A DNA stretch of 64,000 bases, taken from Aristolochia californica. Its lineage: Eukaryota; Streptophyta; Magnoliopsida; Piperales; Aristolochiaceae. A program made the translations under genes and the position numbers. Shown in pieces: positions 50,801-64,000 of the stretch. Each line of letters starts with the position of its first letter. Within the stretch, counting starts at the first letter, position 1. The notes beneath the pieces are model-generated. The model searched no databases. It was not told the origin of the DNA and worked only from the letters and a program-made list of their open reading frames with translations. Where the stretch lies: positions 10,571,955 to 10,635,954 of the forward strand of contig JARWKL010000012.1 in assembly GCA_029961685.1 (NCBI GenBank), written 5' to 3'.

Positions 50801-53800
50801 ATGGCTTATTTTACTATGGTAAATATCCCACCGCATGCTCACTTGAGAATTAAGGATTCATAGGTCATTTGCATCTTCAACATGTTTCAAGCATAAACAC
50901 ACACATTTAAAACATGTGTAGGGTCAATTAGAAATCTCTTTCTTATTAAATTTTAAGCTATTACCATTTACTAGCGGAATTTCCAAAACTTACATATCAA
51001 ACATTTTCTGGTGTGTGAATAAATTTTCTTTATGTACATTTTTTGTTGTTTTAAATTTTTTACTTACATAAACTCTAAAATATTCGTTATGCCTTCTTAT
51101 CTTTCTGTTTACGAGATCAAGGGACAAGTGAAAACTCATGTTTTCATTTAAGAAAAAAGTATACATCTAAAATGGAAATGCACAAAATGTAGAGAGAGAT
51201 AATACCAAAAAGTACCTATAATTTTTAGGGATTGTGAGCTCTTTCTAGCTTTTATATATTAGGTTTTGCAATCGTTGAGAAAAAAGGGGAGGGTGGGGGG
51301 ATTTTTAACTGAGTGTTGACTCCCAGTCCATAAGCCATTTTTTAAAAATATGTAGCCCATTACGCATGACTGGCCGATAAATCACTTTACAATCATCAAT
51401 TATTGTTAGGTCAGCTAAAAGTAAAAGTGCAAATTAATGGCTTGTTTGACTCGGGTAAATATCCCACCGCACACTCACTTGAGAATTTAGGATACATTGG
51501 TCATTTGCATCTTTAACATCATTCAAGCATGCACACCCACATTTAAAACATGTGTAGGATCAATTAGAAATCTCTTTCTTACAAAATTCCAAGCCATTAG
51601 GGTTGAACTAGGTGAATTTCCCAAAACTTGGATATCTAAACTTTTGTGTTCATTTCAGGTGTGTGAATAAATTTTATTTACTTACATTTTTTGTTTCTTT
51701 AAATTTTTTGCATATATAAACTCTAAAATTTTCGTTTTGCCTTCTTATCTTTCAGTTTATGAGATCAAGCGAACAGTAAAAGCTGAAGTTTTCATTTAAG
51801 AAAAAAGTATACATCTAAAATGGAAATGCACAAAGTGTAGAGAGAGATAATCCCAAAAAGTGTCTATTATTTTTAAGGATTGTGAACTCTTTCAAGCTTT
51901 TATATATTAGGTTTTGCAATCGTCAAGAAAAAAAGGGAGGCGGGGGGATTTTAACACAGTGTTGATTGCCAATCCATAAGTCATTCCTTACGAAAATCAC
52001 TTTACAATTATCAATTATTGTTAGGTCAGGTAAAAGTAAATGGGCAAAATAATGGCTTGTTTGACTCGGGGAAATATCCCACCCCACGCTCAATTGATCA
52101 TTTAGGATCCATAGGACATTTGCATCTTTAACATGTTTCAAACATGCACACCCACATTTAAAACATGTGTAGGATCAATTAGAAATCTCTTTCTGATAAA
52201 ATTCCAAGCAATTAGGGTTGAACTAGCGGAATTTCCCAAACTTGGATATCAAAACTTTTGTGTTCATTTCTAGTGTGTGAATAAATTTTCTTTACTTACA
52301 TTTGTTGTTGTTTTAAATTTTTTGCAAATATAAACTCTAAAATTTTTGTTTTGCCTTCTTATCTTTCCGTTTACGAGATCAAGGGAAAAGTAAAAACTCA
52401 AGTTTTGATTTAAGAAAAAACTATATATCTAAAATGGAAATGCACAAAATGTAGAGAGAGATAATCCCAAAAAGTATTTGTAATTCTTAGGGATTGTGAA
52501 CTCTTTCTAGCTTTTATATATTAGGTTTTCTAATCGTCGTGAAAAAGGGGGAAGCTGGGGGATTTTTAACTAAATGTTGACTCCCAATCCATAAGCCATT
52601 TCTAACAAAAATGTAGCCCGTTACTCATGACTGACCGATAAATCAATTTACAATCATCAATTATTGTTAGGTCAGCTAAAAGTAAATGGGCAAAATAATG
52701 GCTTGTTTGACTCGGGCAAATATCCCACCGCATGCTCACTTGAGAATTTACGATCCATTGGACATTTGAATATTTAACATGTTTCAAGCATGCACAACCA
52801 CTTTTAAAACATGTGTGGGATATATTAGAAATTTCTTTCTTATAAAATTCCAAGCTATTAGGGTTGAACTAATGGAATTTCCCAAACTTGGATATTTAAA
52901 CTTTTGTGTTCATTTCTGGTGTGTGAATAAATTTTCTTTACTTTCATTTTTTATTGTTTTCAATTTTTTCCATACATAAACTCTAAAATTTTCATTTTGC
53001 CTTCTTATCTTTTAGTTTACGGGAAAAATGGAAAAATGAAAACTCAAGTTTTGCTTTAAGAAAAAAGTATTAAACAAAAATGGAAAAGCACAAAACGTAG
53101 AGAGAGATAATCCCAAAAGGTGTTAATAATTTTTAGGGATTGTGAACTCTTCTTAGCTTTCATATATTAGGTTTTGCAATTGCCAGGAAAAAGAGGGAGG
53201 CCGAGGTATTTTTAACGGAGTGATGACTGCCAATCCATAAGCCATTTCTTACAAAAATGTAGCCCGTTGCACATGACTGATCGATAAATCACTATATAAT
53301 CATCAATGTTTGTTAGGTTAGTTAAAAGTAAAAGGGCAAAATAATGGCTTGTTTTACTCAGGTAAATATCCCACTGCATGCTCACTTGAGAATTAAGGAT
53401 CCATAGGTCATTTGCATCTTTAACATGCTTCAAGCATACACACCCACATTTAAAACATGTGTAGGATTAATCAGAAATCTCTTTCTTATAAAATTCCAAG
53501 CTATTAGGGTTGAACTAGCGGAATTTCCCAAACTTGGATATCAAAAATTTTGTGTTCTTTTCTGGTGTGTGAATAAATTTTCGTTACTTACATTTGTTGT
53601 TGTTTTAAATTTTTTGCATGCATAAACTCTAATATTTTCGTTTTGCCTTCTTATCTTTCTGTTTACAAGATCAAGGGAAAAGTGAAAACTCATGTTTTGA
53701 TTTAAGAAAAAAGTGTACATCTAAAATGGAAAAGTACAAAATGTACAGAGAGATTATCCCAAAAAGTGTCGGTTATTTTTAGGGATTGTAAACTCTTTCT

Positions 53801-55462
53801 TGCTTTTATAGATTAGGTTTTGAAATCGTCAGGAAAAAGGGGCAGGCGGGTGGATTTTTGTAAGCCATTTCTTACAAAAATGTGGCCCATTACGCATGAC
53901 TGACCGATAAATCACTTTACAATCATCAATTATTGTTAGGTGAGCTAAAAGTAAATGAACAAAATAATGGCTTCTTTGACACGGGTGAATATCCCACTGC
54001 ACGCTCACTTGGGAATTTAGGATTGATAGGTCATTTGCATCTTTAACATGTTTCAAGCATGCACACCCACATTTAAAACATGTATAGGATTAATTAGAAA
54101 TCTCTTTCTTATAAAATTTCAAGCTATTAGCGGTTATCTAGCGGAATTTCCAAAACTTGGACATCAAAAATTTGGTTTTCATTTCTGGTGTGTGAATAAA
54201 TTTTATTTACTTACATTTGTTGTTGTTTTAAATTTTTTGCATACATAAACTCTAAAATATTCGTTATGCCTTCTTATCTTTCTGTTTACGAGATCAAGGA
54301 AAAAGTGAAAACTCATGTTTTGATTTAAGAAAAAAGTATACATCTAAAATGGAAATGCACAAAATGTAGAGAGAGATAATCCCAAAAAGTATCTATAATT
54401 TTTAGGGATTGTGAACACTTTCTAGCTTTTATATATTAGGTTTTGCAATTGACTAGAAAAAGGGGGAGGGTGGGGGATTTTTAACTGAGTGGTGACTCCC
54501 AATCCATAAGCCATTTCTTAGAAAAATGTAGCCCGTAACACATGACTGACAGATAAATCACTTTATAATTATCAGTTATTGTTAGGTCAACAAAAAGTAA
54601 ATGTGCAAAATAATGGCTTGTTTGACTTGGGTAAATAACCCACTGCACGCTCACTTGAGAATTTAGGATCCATTGGACATTTGCATCTTTAACATGTTTC
54701 AAGCATGCACACCCACATTTAAAACATATGTAGGATCAATTAGAAATCTCTTTCTTATAAAATTCCATGCCATTAGGGTTGAACTAGCGGAATTTCCAAA
54801 ACTTGGGTATCTAAACTTTTGTGTTCATTTCTAGTGTGTGAATAAATTTTATTTACTTACATTTTTTGTTGTTTTAAATTTTTTACTTACATAAACTCTA
54901 AAATTTTCGTTTTGCCTTCTTATCTTTCTGTTTACGAGATCATGGGAAAAGTGAAAACTCATGTTTTGATTTAAGAATAAAGTATACATCTAAAATTGAA
55001 ATGTACAAAATGTAGAGAGAGATTAACCCAAAAAGTGTCTGTAATTTTTAGGGATTGTAAACTCTTTCTTGCTTTTATATATTAGGTTTTGCAATCGTTG
55101 GGAAAAACGGGCAGGCGAGGGGATTTTTAATTGAGTGTTGATTCCCAATCCATAAGCCACTTATTACAAAAATGTAGCCCGTTACGCATGACTGACAGAT
55201 AAATCACTTGACAATCATCAATGATTGTTAGGTCAGCTAAAAGTAAATGGACAAATTAATGGCTTGTTTGACTCGAGTGAATATCCCACTGCACGCCCAC
55301 TTGAGAATTTAGGATCCATAGGTCATTTGCATCTTTAACATGTTTCAAGCATGCACACCCACATTTAAAACATGTATAAGATCAATTAGAAATCTCTTTC
55401 TAGTAAAATTTCAAGCTATTAAGGTTGAACAAGTGGAATTTCCCAAACTTGGATATAAAAAA
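47870..55462 (-). repeat. Large tandem satellite duplication, copy 1 (about 7.59 kb)
   Basis: Landmarks at 48332, 48976, 49536, 50181, 50821, 51467, 52072, 52718, 53364, 53988, 54633 and 55280. Private variants are shared with copy 2, for example CTGTTGACGAGAACAAGGG near 47,982 and 55,574, the same 85-bp deletion at CCGCACGATCAATTAG (48,988 and 56,579), TAGCAGAATTTCC, and GGGCAGGCGAGGG near 55,108 and 62,096. The unit spans about 12 monomers. Inside it, 50,181-50,900 and 52,718-53,440 also resemble each other (shift about 2,537 bp), an older nested repeat. Copy 1 carries two monomers (about 51,660-52,915) and one monomer (about 54,240-54,885) that copy 2 lacks. Confidence 0.85.
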
Positions 55463-56612
55463 TTTTGTGTTCATTTCTTGTGTGTGAATAAATTTTCTTT
55501 ACTAACATTTGTTGTTGTTTTAAATTGTTTGCACACATAAACTCTAAAATTTTCGTTTTGCCTTCTTATCTTTCTGTTGACGAGAACAAGGGAAAAGTGA
55601 AAATTCAAGTTTTGATTTTAGAAGATAGAATACATCTGTACGGAAATCCACAAAATGTATAGAGAGATAATCCCAAAAAGTGTCTGTAATTTTTAGGGAT
55701 TCTAAACTCTTTCTAGCTTTTATACATTAGGTTTTAAAATTGTCAGGAAAAAGGGGGAGCCATAGGGATTTTTAACTGAGTGTTGACTCCCAATCCATAA
55801 GCCATTTCTTACAAAAATGAAGCTCGTTACGTATCACTGACCGATAAATCACTTTACAATCCTCAATGATTGCTAGGTCAGCTAAAAGTAAATGTGCAAA
55901 ATAAAAGCATGTTTGACTCGGGAAAATGTACCACCGCACGCTCACTTGAGAATTTAGGATCCATAGGTCATTTGCATCTTTAACATGTTTCAAGCATGCA
56001 CACCCACATTTAAAACATGTGTAGGATCAATTACAAATCTCTTTCTTGTAAAATTTCAAGCTATTAGGGTTGAACAAGCGGAATTTCCCAAACTTGGATA
56101 TTAAACCTTTTGTGTTCATTTGTGGTGTGTGAATAAATTTTCTTTACTTGCATTTGTTGTAGTTTTAAATGTTTTACGTGCTCAACTCTAATATTTTTGT
56201 CTTGCATTCTTATCTTTCTGTTTACGAGATCATGAGAAAATTGAAAACTCTGGTTTTTCTTTCAGAAAAAGTATACATCTACAATGGAGTTGCACAAAAT
56301 GTAGAGAGAGATAATCCCAAAAAGTGTCTATAATTTTTAGGGATTGTAAACTCTTTCTAGCTTTTACATATTAGGTTTTGCAATCGTCGGGAAAAAGGCG
56401 CAGGTGGGAGGGTTTTTAACTGAGTGTTGACTCCCAATCCATTCGCCATTTCTTACAAAAATGTAGCCAGTTACGCATGACTGACCGATAATTAACTTTA
56501 CAATCATCAATGACTCTTAGGTCAGCTAAAAGTAAATGGGCAAAATAATGGCTTGTTTGACATGGGTAAATATCCAACCGCACGATCAATTAGAAATCTC
56601 TTTCTTATAAAA

Positions 56613-57904
56613 TTCCAAGCTATTAGGGTTGAACTAGCGGAATTTCCCAAACTTGGATATCAAAACTTTTCTGTTCATTTTCTGGTGTGTGAATAACTTT
56701 TCTTTACTTACATTAGTTGTTGTTTTAATTTTTTTGCATACATAAACTCTAAAATTTTCGTTTTGCCTTCTTATCTTTCTGTTTACGAGGTCAAGGGAAA
56801 AATAAAAACACAAGTTTTGATTGAAGAAAAAAGTATACATCTAAAATGGAAATGCACAAAATATAGAGAGAGATAATCCAAAAAAGTGTCTGTAATTTTT
56901 AGGGATTGTGAAATCTTTCTAGCTTTTATAAATTAGGTTTTGCAATCGTCGAGAAAAAGGGGGAGGCGGGGGGATTTTTAACTGAGTGCTGACTCCCAAT
57001 CCATAAGCCATTTCTTACAAAAATGTAGCCCGTTACGCATGACTGACCGATAAATCACTTTACAATTATCAATTATTGTTAGGTCAGCTAAAAGTAAATG
57101 GGTGAAATAATGGCTTGTTTGACTCGGGGAAATATCCCAGCGCACGCTCAATTGATAATTTAGGATCCATAAGACATTTGCATCTTTAACATGTTTCATG
57201 CATGCGCACCCACAATTAAAACATGTGTAGGATCAATTAGAAATCTCTTTCTTATAAAATTCCAAGCAATTAGGGTTGAACTAGCAGAATTTCCCAAACT
57301 TGGATATCAAAACTTTTGTGTTCATTTCTGGTGTGTGGATAAATTTTCTTTACTTACATTTATAGTTGTTTAAATTTTTGGCATACATAAACTCTAAAAT
57401 ATTCGTTATGCCTTCTTATGTTTTTGTTTACGAGATCAAGGGAAAAGTAAAAACTGAAGTTTTGATTTAGGAACAAAGTATACATCTAAAATGGAAATGC
57501 ACAAAATGTAGAAAGAGATAATCCCAAAAAGTATCTGTAATTTTTAGGGATTGTGAACTCTTTCTAGCTTTTATATATTAGTTTTTGCAATCGTCGAGAG
57601 AAAGGGGGAGACTGGGGGATTTTTAACATAGTGTTGACTCTGAATCCATAAGTCATTTCTTACAAAAAAGTTGCCTGTTACGTATGACTGACTGATAAAT
57701 CAATTTAAAATCATCAATTATTATTAGGTCAGCTTAAAGTAAATGGGCAAAATAATGGCTTGTTCGACTCGGGTAAATATCCCACCGCACGCGCACTTGA
57801 GAATTTAGGATCCATTGGACATTTGCATGTTTAACATGTTTCAAGCATGCACACCCACATTTAATACATGTGTAGGATCAATTAGAAATCTCTCTCTTAT
57901 AAAA
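56613..57904 (-). repeat. 1,292-bp satellite dimer, copy 1
   Basis: Two B monomers (1,292 bp, 2 x 646) repeated immediately downstream. Stretches I compared are identical or nearly so; for example both conceptual translations around the monomer centre (56,978-57,199 and 57,191-57,373) recur unchanged 1,292 bp later. Boundaries are approximate because any phase of a tandem repeat can be chosen. Confidence 0.9.
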
Positions 57905-59196
57905 TTCCAAGCTATTAGGGTTGAACTAGCGGAATTTCCCAAACTTGGATATCAAAACTTTTCTGTTCATTTTCTGGTGTGTGAATAACTTTTCTTTACT
58001 TACATTAGTTGTTGTTTTAATTTTTTTGCATACATAAACTCTAAAATTTTCGTTTTGCCTTCTTATCTTTCTGTTTACGAGGTCAAGGGAAAAATAAAAA
58101 CACAAGTTTTGATTTAAGAAAAAAGTATACATCTAAAATGGAAATGCACAAAATATTGAGAGAGATAATCCAAAAAAGTGTCTGCAATTTTTAGGGATTG
58201 TGAAATCTTTCTAGCTTTTATAAATTAGGTTTTGCAATCGTCGAGAAAAAGGGGGAGGCGGGGGGATTTTTAACTGAGTGCTGACTCCCAATCCATAAGC
58301 CATTTCTTACAAAAATGTAGCCCGTTACGCATGACTGACCGATAAATCACTTTACAATTATCAATTATTGTTAGGTCAGCTAAAAGTAAATGGGTGAAAT
58401 AATGGCTTGTTTGACTAGGGGAAATATCCCAGCGCACGCTCAATTGATAATTTAGGATCCATAAGACATTTGCATCTTTAACATGTTTCATGCATGCGCA
58501 CCCACAATTAAAACATGTGTAGGATCAATTAGAAATCTCTTTCTTATAAAATTCCAAGCAATTAGGGTTGAACTAGCAGAATTTCCCAAACTTGGATATC
58601 AAAACTTTTGTGTTCATTTCTGGTGTGTGGATAAATTTTCTTTACTTACATTTATAGTTGTTTAAATTTTTGGCATACATAAACTCTAAAATATTCGTTA
58701 TGCCTTCTTATGTTTTTGTTTACGAGATCAAGGGAAAAGTAAAAACTGAAGTTTTGATTTAGCAACAAAGTATACATCTAAAATGGAAATGCACAAAATG
58801 TAGAAAGAGATAATCCCAAAAAGTATCTGTAATTTTTAGGGATTGTGAACTCTTTCTAGCTTTTATATATTAGTTTTTGCAATTGTCGAGAAAAAGGGGG
58901 AGACTGGGGGATTTTTAACATAGTGTTGACTCTGAATCCATAAGTCATTTCTTACAAAAAATTTGCCTGTTACGTATGACTGACCGATAAATCAATTTAA
59001 AATCATCAATTATTATTAGGTCAGCTTAAAGTAAATGGGCAAAATAATGGCTTGTTTGACTCGGGTAAATATCCCACCGCACGCGCACTTGAGAATTTAG
59101 GATCCATTGGACATTTGCATGTTTAACATGTTTCAAGCATGCACACCCACATTTAATACATGTGTAGGATCAATTAGAAATCTCTCTCTTATAAAA
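57905..59196 (-). repeat. 1,292-bp satellite dimer, copy 2
   Basis: Second copy of the preceding dimer, with only occasional differences (for example TAGGAACAAAG against TAGCAACAAAG near 58,761). In the first large block the equivalent region (about 49,020-50,310) holds a single dimer, so this duplication followed the 7.59 kb one. Confidence 0.9.
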
Positions 59197-62100
59197 TTCC
59201 AAGCTATTAGGGTTGAACTAGAGGAATTTCCCAAACTTGGATATCTAAATTTTTGTGTTCATTTCTGGTCTGTGAATAAATTTTCTTTATTTACATTTTT
59301 TGTTGTTTTAAATTTTTTGCATACATAAAATCTAAAATTTTTGTTTTGCATTCTTATCTTTCTGTTTACGAGATAAAGGAAAAAGTGAAAACTCAAGTTT
59401 TGATTTAAGAGAAAAGTATACAACTAAAATGGAAATGCACAAAAGGGAGAGAGAGATAATCCAAAGAAATGTCAATAATTTTTAGGGATTGCGAACTCTT
59501 CTTAGCTTTCATATATTACGGTTTGCAATCGTCTGGGAAAAGGGGGTGGCAGGGCTATTTTTAACTGAGTGATGACTTCCAATCCATAAGCCATTTCTTA
59601 CAAAAATGTAGCCCGTTACACATGACTGATCGATAAATCACTTTATAATCATCAATGTTTGTTAGGTCAGCTAAAAGTAAATGGACAAAATAATGGCTTG
59701 TTTTACTATGGTAAATATCCCACTGCATGCTCACTTGAGAATTAAGGATCCATAGGTCATTTGCATCTTCAACATGTTTCAAGCATAAACACCCACATTT
59801 AAAACATGTATAGGATCAATTAGAAATCTCTTTCTTATTAAATTTTAAGCTATTACCATTTACTAGCGGAATTTCCAAAACTTACATATCAAACTTTTTC
59901 TGGTGTGTGAATAAATTTTCTTGATGTACATTTGTTGTTGTTTTAAATTTTTTGCTTACATAAACTCTAAAATATTTGTTATGCCTTCTTATCTTTCTGT
60001 TTACGGGATCAAGGGACAAGTGAAAACTCATGTTTTCATTTAAGAAAAAAGTATACATCTAAAATGGAAATGCACAAAATTTAGAGAGAGATAATACCAA
60101 AAAGTATCTGTAATTTTTAGGGATTGTGAACTCTTTCTAGCTTTTATATATTAGGTTTTGCAATTGTTGAGAAAAAGGGGGAGGGTGGGGGGATTTTTAA
60201 CTGAGTGTTGACTCCCAATCCATAAGCCATTTCTTACAAATATGTAGCCCATTACGCATGATTGGCCGATAAATCACTTTACAATCATCAATTATTGTTA
60301 GGTCAGCTAAAAGTAAAAGTGCAAATTAATGGCTTGTTTGACTCGGGTAAATATCCCACCGCACGCTCACTTGAGAATTTAGGATCCATTGGTCATTTGC
60401 ATCTTTAACTTCATTAAAGCATGCACACCCACATTTAAAACATGTGTAGGATCAATTAGAAATCTCTTTCTTATAAAATTCCAAGCCATTAGGGTTGAAC
60501 TAGGCGAATTTCCCAAAACCTGGATATCTAAACTTTTGTGTTGTTTTCTGGTGTGTGAATAAATTTTCTTTACTTTCATTTTTTGCTGTTTTAAATTTTT
60601 TGCATACATAAACTCTAAAATTTTCATTTTGCCTTCTTATCTTTTAGTTTACGAGAAAAATGGAAAAGTGAAAACTCAAGTTTTGATTTAAGAAAAAAGT
60701 ATACAACAAAAATGGAAAAGCACAAAACGTAGAGAGAGATAATCCCAAAAAGTGTCAATAATTTTTAGGGATTGTGAACTCTTCTTAGCTTTCATATATT
60801 AGGTTTTGCAATCGCCGGGAAAAAGAGGGAGGCCGAGGTATTTTTAATGGAGCGATGACTCCCAATCCATAAGACATTTCTTACAAAAATGTAGCCCGTT
60901 ACACATGACTGATCGATAAATCACTATATAATCATCAATGTTTGTTAGGTCAGCTAAAAGTAAAAGGGCAAAATAATGGCTTGTTTTACTCAGGTAAATA
61001 TCCCACTGCATGCTCACTTGAGAATTAAGGATCCATAGGTCATTTGCATCTTTAACATGCTTCAAGCATGCACACCCACATTTAAAACTTGTGTAGGATT
61101 AATTAGAAATCTCTTTCTTATAAAATTCCAAGCTATTAGGGTTGAACTAGCGGAATTTCCCAAACTTGGATATCAAAACTTTTGTGTTCATTTCTGGTGT
61201 GTGAATAAATTTTCGTTACTTACATTTGTTGTTGTTTTAAATTTTTTGCATGCATAAACTCTAATATTTTCGTTTTGCCTTCTTATCTTTCTATTTACAA
61301 GATCAAGGGAAAAGTGAAAACTCATGTTTTGATTAAAGAAAAAGTGTACATCTAAAATGGAAAAGTAAAAAATGTAGAGATATATTATCCCAAAAAGTGT
61401 CTGTAATTTTTAGGGATTGTAAACTCTTTCTTGCTTTTATAGATTAGGTTTTGAAATCGTTAGGAAAAAGGGGCAGGCGGGGGAATTTTTGTAAGCCATT
61501 TCTTACAAAAATGTGGCATGTTACGCATGACTGACAGATAAATCACTTTACAATCATCAATGATTGTTAGGTGAGCAAAAAGTAAATGTGAAAAATAATG
61601 GCTTGTTTGACACGGGTGAATATCCCACTGCACACTTACTTGGGAATTTTGGATCCATAGGTCATTTGCATCTTTAACATGTTTCAAGCATGCAAACCCA
61701 CATTTAAAACATGTATAGGATTAATTAGAAATCTAATTCTTATAAAATTTCAAGCTATTAGAGTTGATTTAGCGGAATTTCCAAAACTTGGACATCAAAA
61801 ATTTGGTTTTCATTTCTGGTGTGTGAATAAATTTTATTTACTTACATTTGTTGTTGTTTTAAATTTTTTACTTACATAAAGTCTAAAATTTTCGTTTTGC
61901 CTTCTAATCTTTCTGTTTACGAGATCAAGGGAAAAGTGAAAACTCATGTTTTGATTTAAGAAAAAAGTATACATCTAAAATTGAAATGTACAAAATGTAG
62001 ACAGAGATTATCCGAAAAAGTGTCTGTAATTTTTAGGGATTGTAAACTCTTTCTAGCTTTTATATATTAGGTTTTGCAAACGTTGGGAAAAACGGGCAGG

Positions 62101-62410
62101 CGAGGGCATTATTAATTGAGTGTTGACTCCCAATCCATAAGCCACTTATTACAAAAATGTAGCCCGTTATGCATGACTGACAGATAAATCACTTGACAAT
62201 CATCAATGATTGTTAGGTCATCTAAAAGTAAATGGACAAAATAATGGCTTGTTTGACTCGAGAATTTAGGATCCATAGGTCATTTGCATCTTTAACATGT
62301 TTCAAGCATGCACACCCACATTGTATAAGATCAATTAGAAATCTCTTTCTATTAAAATTTCAAGCTATTAAGGTTGAAGTAGCGAAATTTTCCAAACTTG
62401 GATATCAAAA

Positions 62411-64000
62411 CTTTTGTTTTCATTTCTGGTGTGACAATAAAATTTCTTTACTTACATTTGTTGTTGTTTTAAATTTTTTGCATACATAAACTCTAAAATT
62501 TTCATTTTGCCTTCTTATCTTCCTGTTTAGGCAATCAAGGGAAACGTGAAAACTCAAGTTTTGATTAAAAAAAAAAGTTTATAACTAAAATGGAAATACA
62601 CAAAATGTAGAGAGAGATAATCCCAAAAAACTCATAGTAATTTTTAGGAATTGTAAACTCTTTCTAGATTTTATAAATTAGGTTTTGCATTCGTCGCGAA
62701 AAAGGGAGAGGCGGGGGGATTTTTAACTGACTATTGACTACCAATCCATAAGCCATTTCTTACAAAAATGTAGTTCATTACGCATGACTGACCGATAAAT
62801 CACTTTACAATCATCATTGATTGTTACGTCAACTAAAAGTAAATGGGCAAAATAATGGCTTGTTTGACTCGGGTAATATCCCACTGCACACTCACTTGAG
62901 AATTTAGAATCCATAGGTCATTTGCATCTTTAACATGCTTCAAGCATGCACACCCACATTTAAATCATGTGTAGGATCAATTAGAAATATCTTTCAAATT
63001 AAATTCCAAGCTATTAGGGTTGAACTAACGGAATTTCCAAAACACTGATATGAAAACTTTTGTGTTCATTTCTGGTGTGTGACTAAATTTTTTTAACTTA
63101 CATTTGTTGTTGTTTTAAATTTTTTGCATACATAAACTCTAAAATTTTTGTTTTACTTTATTATCTTTCTGTTTACGAGATCAAGGTAAAAGTGAAAACT
63201 CAAGTTTTGATTTAAGAAAAAAGTATACATCTAAAATGGAAATGCACAAAATGTCGAGAGAGATAATCCCAAAAAGTGTTTGTAATTTTTCGGGATTGTA
63301 AACTCTTTCCAGCTTCTAAATATTAGGTTTTACAATCGTCGAGAAAAAGGGGGAGGCGGGGGGATTTTTAACTCAGAGTTGACTCCCAATCTATAACCCA
63401 TTTTTTACAAAAATGTAGCCTGTTACGCATGACAGACTGATAAATCACTTTACAATCATCAATGATTGAAAATAAATGGGCATAATAATGGCTAGTTTGA
63501 CTCGGGTAAAAATCCCACCGCACGCTCACTTGAGACTTTATGATCCATAGGTCATTTGCATCTTCAACATGTTTCAAGCATGCACACCCACATTTAAAAC
63601 ATGTGTAGGATCAATTAGAAATCTCTTTCTTCTAAAATTCCAAGCTATTAGGGTTGTACTAGCGGAATTTCCCAAACACGGATATCAAAAATTTTGTGTT
63701 CATTTGTGGTGTGTGAATAAATTTTATTTACTTACATTTGTTGTTGTTTTAAACTTTTTGCATACATAAACTCTAGAATTTTCATTTAGCCTTCGTATCT
63801 TGTTGTTTACGAGATCAAGGGAAAAGTGAAAGCTCAGGTTTTGATTTGATAAAAAAGTATACATCTAAAATTCAAATGCACAAAATGTAGAGAGAGTTAA
63901 TCCCGAAAAGTGACTTTAATTTTTAGGGTTTGTAAACTCTTTCTAGCTTTTATATATTTGGATTTGCATTCGTTAGGAAAAAGGGGGGCGGCGGGGGGAT
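62411..64000 (-). repeat. Satellite array, subfamily B, right end
   Basis: Landmarks at 62874 and 63508, spacing near normal. A small deletion shortens the dyad region near 63,468 (GATTGAAAATAAATGG). The array continues beyond the window. No gene is visible. Confidence 0.94.

Larger units (their letters stand above)
55463..62410 (-). repeat. Large tandem satellite duplication, copy 2
   Basis: Landmarks at 55924, 56568, 57130, 57775, 58422, 59067, 59713, 60349, 60996, 61619 and 62258. The offset to copy 1 is 7,592-7,594 bp at first. It becomes 8,886 after an extra dimer, 7,632 after loss of two monomers near 60,550, and about 6,980 after loss of one near 61,867. A further small deletion at 62,257-62,262 (GACTCGAGAATTTAGG) removes the landmark of that unit. 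The right edge near 62,410 is approximate. Confidence 0.83.

Noticed and set aside
1..64000. CRISPR-like array
   Set aside because: The repeats are long direct tandem monomers with no spacer structure, in an evident plant context.

Overview
The window reads as a block of plant heterochromatin. About 60 kb of it is an AT-rich, long-monomer satellite DNA, interrupted once by a 3.8 kb Ty3/gypsy (Athila-like) retrotransposon remnant. I see no host protein-coding gene, rRNA, tRNA or CRISPR array. The plant assignment rests on the retroelement: a primer-binding site matching plant tRNA-Asp, the integrase C-terminal signature ([19 protein letters not shown]) and plant-type polypurine tracts. The species cannot be named from what is visible.

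Layout. (1) 1 to about 17,622: satellite subfamily A, monomers of about 672 bp in one orientation, roughly 26 units. (2) About 17,617-17,631: an A-rich breakpoint where orientation and subfamily change together. (3) 17,631-19,661 and 23,499-64,000: subfamily B, monomers of about 645 bp in the opposite orientation, roughly 67 units. B is homologous to the reverse complement of A but lacks a 31-bp, HindIII-bearing segment. (4) 19,662-23,498: a retroelement inserted cleanly into one B monomer. The spacing of landmarks either side, minus the element, is 645 bp, exactly one monomer.

The retroelement has a 1.45 kb 5' LTR, PBS, a leader, a gag-start remnant joined in frame (through a TAG) to the last 50 or so codons of integrase, a long 3' non-coding region with two polypurine tracts, and no 3' LTR. 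It stops at the expected end of the final polypurine tract, and a short target-site duplication (ACACC) flanks it. This 'one LTR, exact PPT end, duplicated target' structure is the most unusual thing here.

The satellite is organised above the monomer level. Subfamily A holds a tandem 3-mer of about 2,017 bp. Subfamily B holds a roughly 3.05 kb block repeated 5,585 bp downstream, a roughly 7.59 kb (about 12-monomer) tandem duplication with later monomer gains and losses, and a nearly identical 1,292-bp dimer duplication inside that. Motifs kept in most monomers of both subfamilies include an 18-bp dyad, a G-rich/C-rich strand-asymmetric tract and a telo-box-like octamer. The many 60-105 codon open frames across the array are by-products of the repeat, and I do not call them genes. 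I found no clearly new gene system; the interest lies in repeat architecture and the odd retroelement.
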